A DNA stretch of 64,000 bases, taken from positions 310,001 to 374,000 of the forward strand of contig NW_027488774.1 in assembly GCF_050948215.1 (NCBI RefSeq). Reading direction: 5' to 3'. A program made the translations under genes and the position numbers. Each line of letters starts with the position of its first letter. Within the stretch, counting starts at the first letter, position 1. This stretch comes from Halictus rubicundus (lineage: Eukaryota > Arthropoda > Insecta > Hymenoptera > Halictidae). The notes beneath the pieces were generated by a model. The model did no database searches. It saw nothing but the letters and a program-made list of their open reading frames with translations, and was not told where the DNA came from. Shown here one piece after another: positions 62,941 to 64,000 of this stretch.

Positions 62941-63890
62941 AGGATAGGATAGAGGATAGGATATAGGATTGGATAGGATAGAGGATAGGATACGATAGTG
63001 GATAGGATAGATGATAGGATAGGATAGAGGACAGGATAGGATAGAGGATAGGATAGGATTGAGGATAGGATAGGATAGCGGATAGGATAGGATATAGGAT
63101 TTTATAGGATAGAGAATAGGATAGGATAGAGGATATGATAGGATAGAGGATCGGGTAGGGGATTGGATAGGATAGAGGATAGGATAGGATAGAGGATAGG
63201 ATAGGATTGAGGATAGTATAGGATAGAGCAAAGGATAGGATAGAGGATCGGATAGGTGATTGGATAGGATAGAGGATAGGATAGGATAGAGGATAGGATA
63301 GGATTGAGGATAGGATAGGATAGAGGATAGGATAGGATAGAGGATAGGATAGGATAGAGGATAGAGGATAGGATACGATAGAGGATAGGATAGGATACAT
63401 GATAGGATAGGGGATTGGATAGGATAGAGGATAGGATAGGATAGAGGATAGGATAGGATTGAGGATAGGATAGGATAGAGGATAGGATAGGATAGAGGAT
63501 AGGATAGGATAGAGGATAGGATATAGGATTGGATAGGATAGAGGATAGGATACGATAGTGGATAGGATAGATGATAGGATAGGATAGAGGACAGGATAGG
63601 ATAGAGGATAGGATAGGATTGAGGATAGGATAGGATAGCGGATAGGATAGGATATAGGATTTTATAGGATAGAGAATAGGATAGGATAGAGGATATGATA
63701 GGATAGAGGATCGGATAGGGGATTGGATAGGATAGAGGATAGGATAGGATAGAGGATAGGATAGGATTGAGGATAGTATAGGATAGAGCAAAGGATAGGA
63801 TAGAGGATCGGATAGGTGATTGGATAGGATAGAGGATAGGATAGGATAGAGGATAGGATAGGATAGAGGATAGGATAGGATAGAGGATAG
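62941..63890 (+). repeat. Segmental duplication with 560-bp offset
   Basis: From about 62941 to 63303 the sequence repeats at 63501-63863 with one difference seen (CGGGTAGGGG near 63153 against CGGATAGGGG). It includes the unusual ATAGGATTTTATAGG block. Confidence 0.75.
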
Positions 63891-64000
63891 TATAGGATAG
63901 AGGATAGGATAGCATAGAGGATAGGATAGGATAGAGGATAGGATAGGATAGAGGATAGGATAGGATAGAGGATATAGGATAGGATACGATAGAGGATAGG

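Larger units (their letters stand above)
58790..64000 (+). repeat. GGATA/GAGGATA satellite array, right of the retrotransposon
   Basis: Same units and same orientation as the left array. It shares rare blocks with it: the stretch near 60066-60190 (GAGAATACGATACGG, GGAAACAGGATTGG, GATATTGTAGG) matches 4724-4850 except for isolated changes. The GATACATGATAGG landmark, absent from 23-41 kb, reappears near 62709 and 63400. No genes. Confidence 0.97.

Overview
This is a eukaryotic window, most likely from an insect or other arthropod. It is a purine-strand-biased tandem repeat array interrupted once by a non-LTR retrotransposon, which is itself interrupted by a second, different non-LTR retrotransposon. 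I see no ordinary host gene. The arthropod call rests on both retrotransposons having the R1-clade layout: a CCHC zinc-knuckle ORF1, then an ORF2 with an APE-type endonuclease, a reverse transcriptase and a C-terminal zinc finger. R1, TRAS, SART and Waldo elements are typical of arthropods. The species cannot be named from the sequence.

Layout. Positions 1-41418 and 58790-64000 are one satellite family, in the same orientation on both sides. The unit is built from GAGGATA and GGATA blocks, with a dominant 17-bp form (7+5+5) and a 12-bp form (7+5). Over it lie kilobase-scale segmental duplications: offsets of 1837/2240 bp at 18-24 kb, 1094 bp at 26-28 kb, 4280/4721 bp at 29-38 kb, 1806/946 bp at 59-62 kb and 560 bp at 63 kb. 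The long reverse-strand reading frames in the array are an artefact of a stop-free repeat.

The outer retrotransposon spans 41419-58789. It has a 1.9-kb direct repeat at both ends (41419-43316 and 56880-58778, about 99.8% identical by eye), and the second copy ends in poly(A) against the satellite. Between them lie a 5' leader, ORF1 (44060-45604), ORF2 (start near 45601, end 55580) and a 3' UTR. Terminal repeats on an APE-type LINE are unusual. They recall the non-terminal repeats of the Drosophila telomeric element TART, and here the element sits in a simple G-rich array.

The inner retrotransposon spans 47237-53927 and lies inside the outer ORF2. It is GC-rich, appears full length, and is bounded by a perfect 16-bp target-site duplication. 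Excising it with one duplication copy puts the outer ORF2 back in frame across its RT domain. Its first base is also the first base of an HDV-like self-cleaving ribozyme fold (47237-47394) that I could pair completely by hand. ORF1 and ORF2 overlap as TAATG, which suggests coupled termination and reinitiation. Its 3' end carries a dense series of GC-rich hairpins before a 28-nt poly(A).

Order of events, as inferred: the satellite array formed, the outer element inserted into it, then the inner element inserted into the outer one. Both inner ORFs are open, so that copy may have been active recently. The outer copy is now interrupted by the inner insertion.
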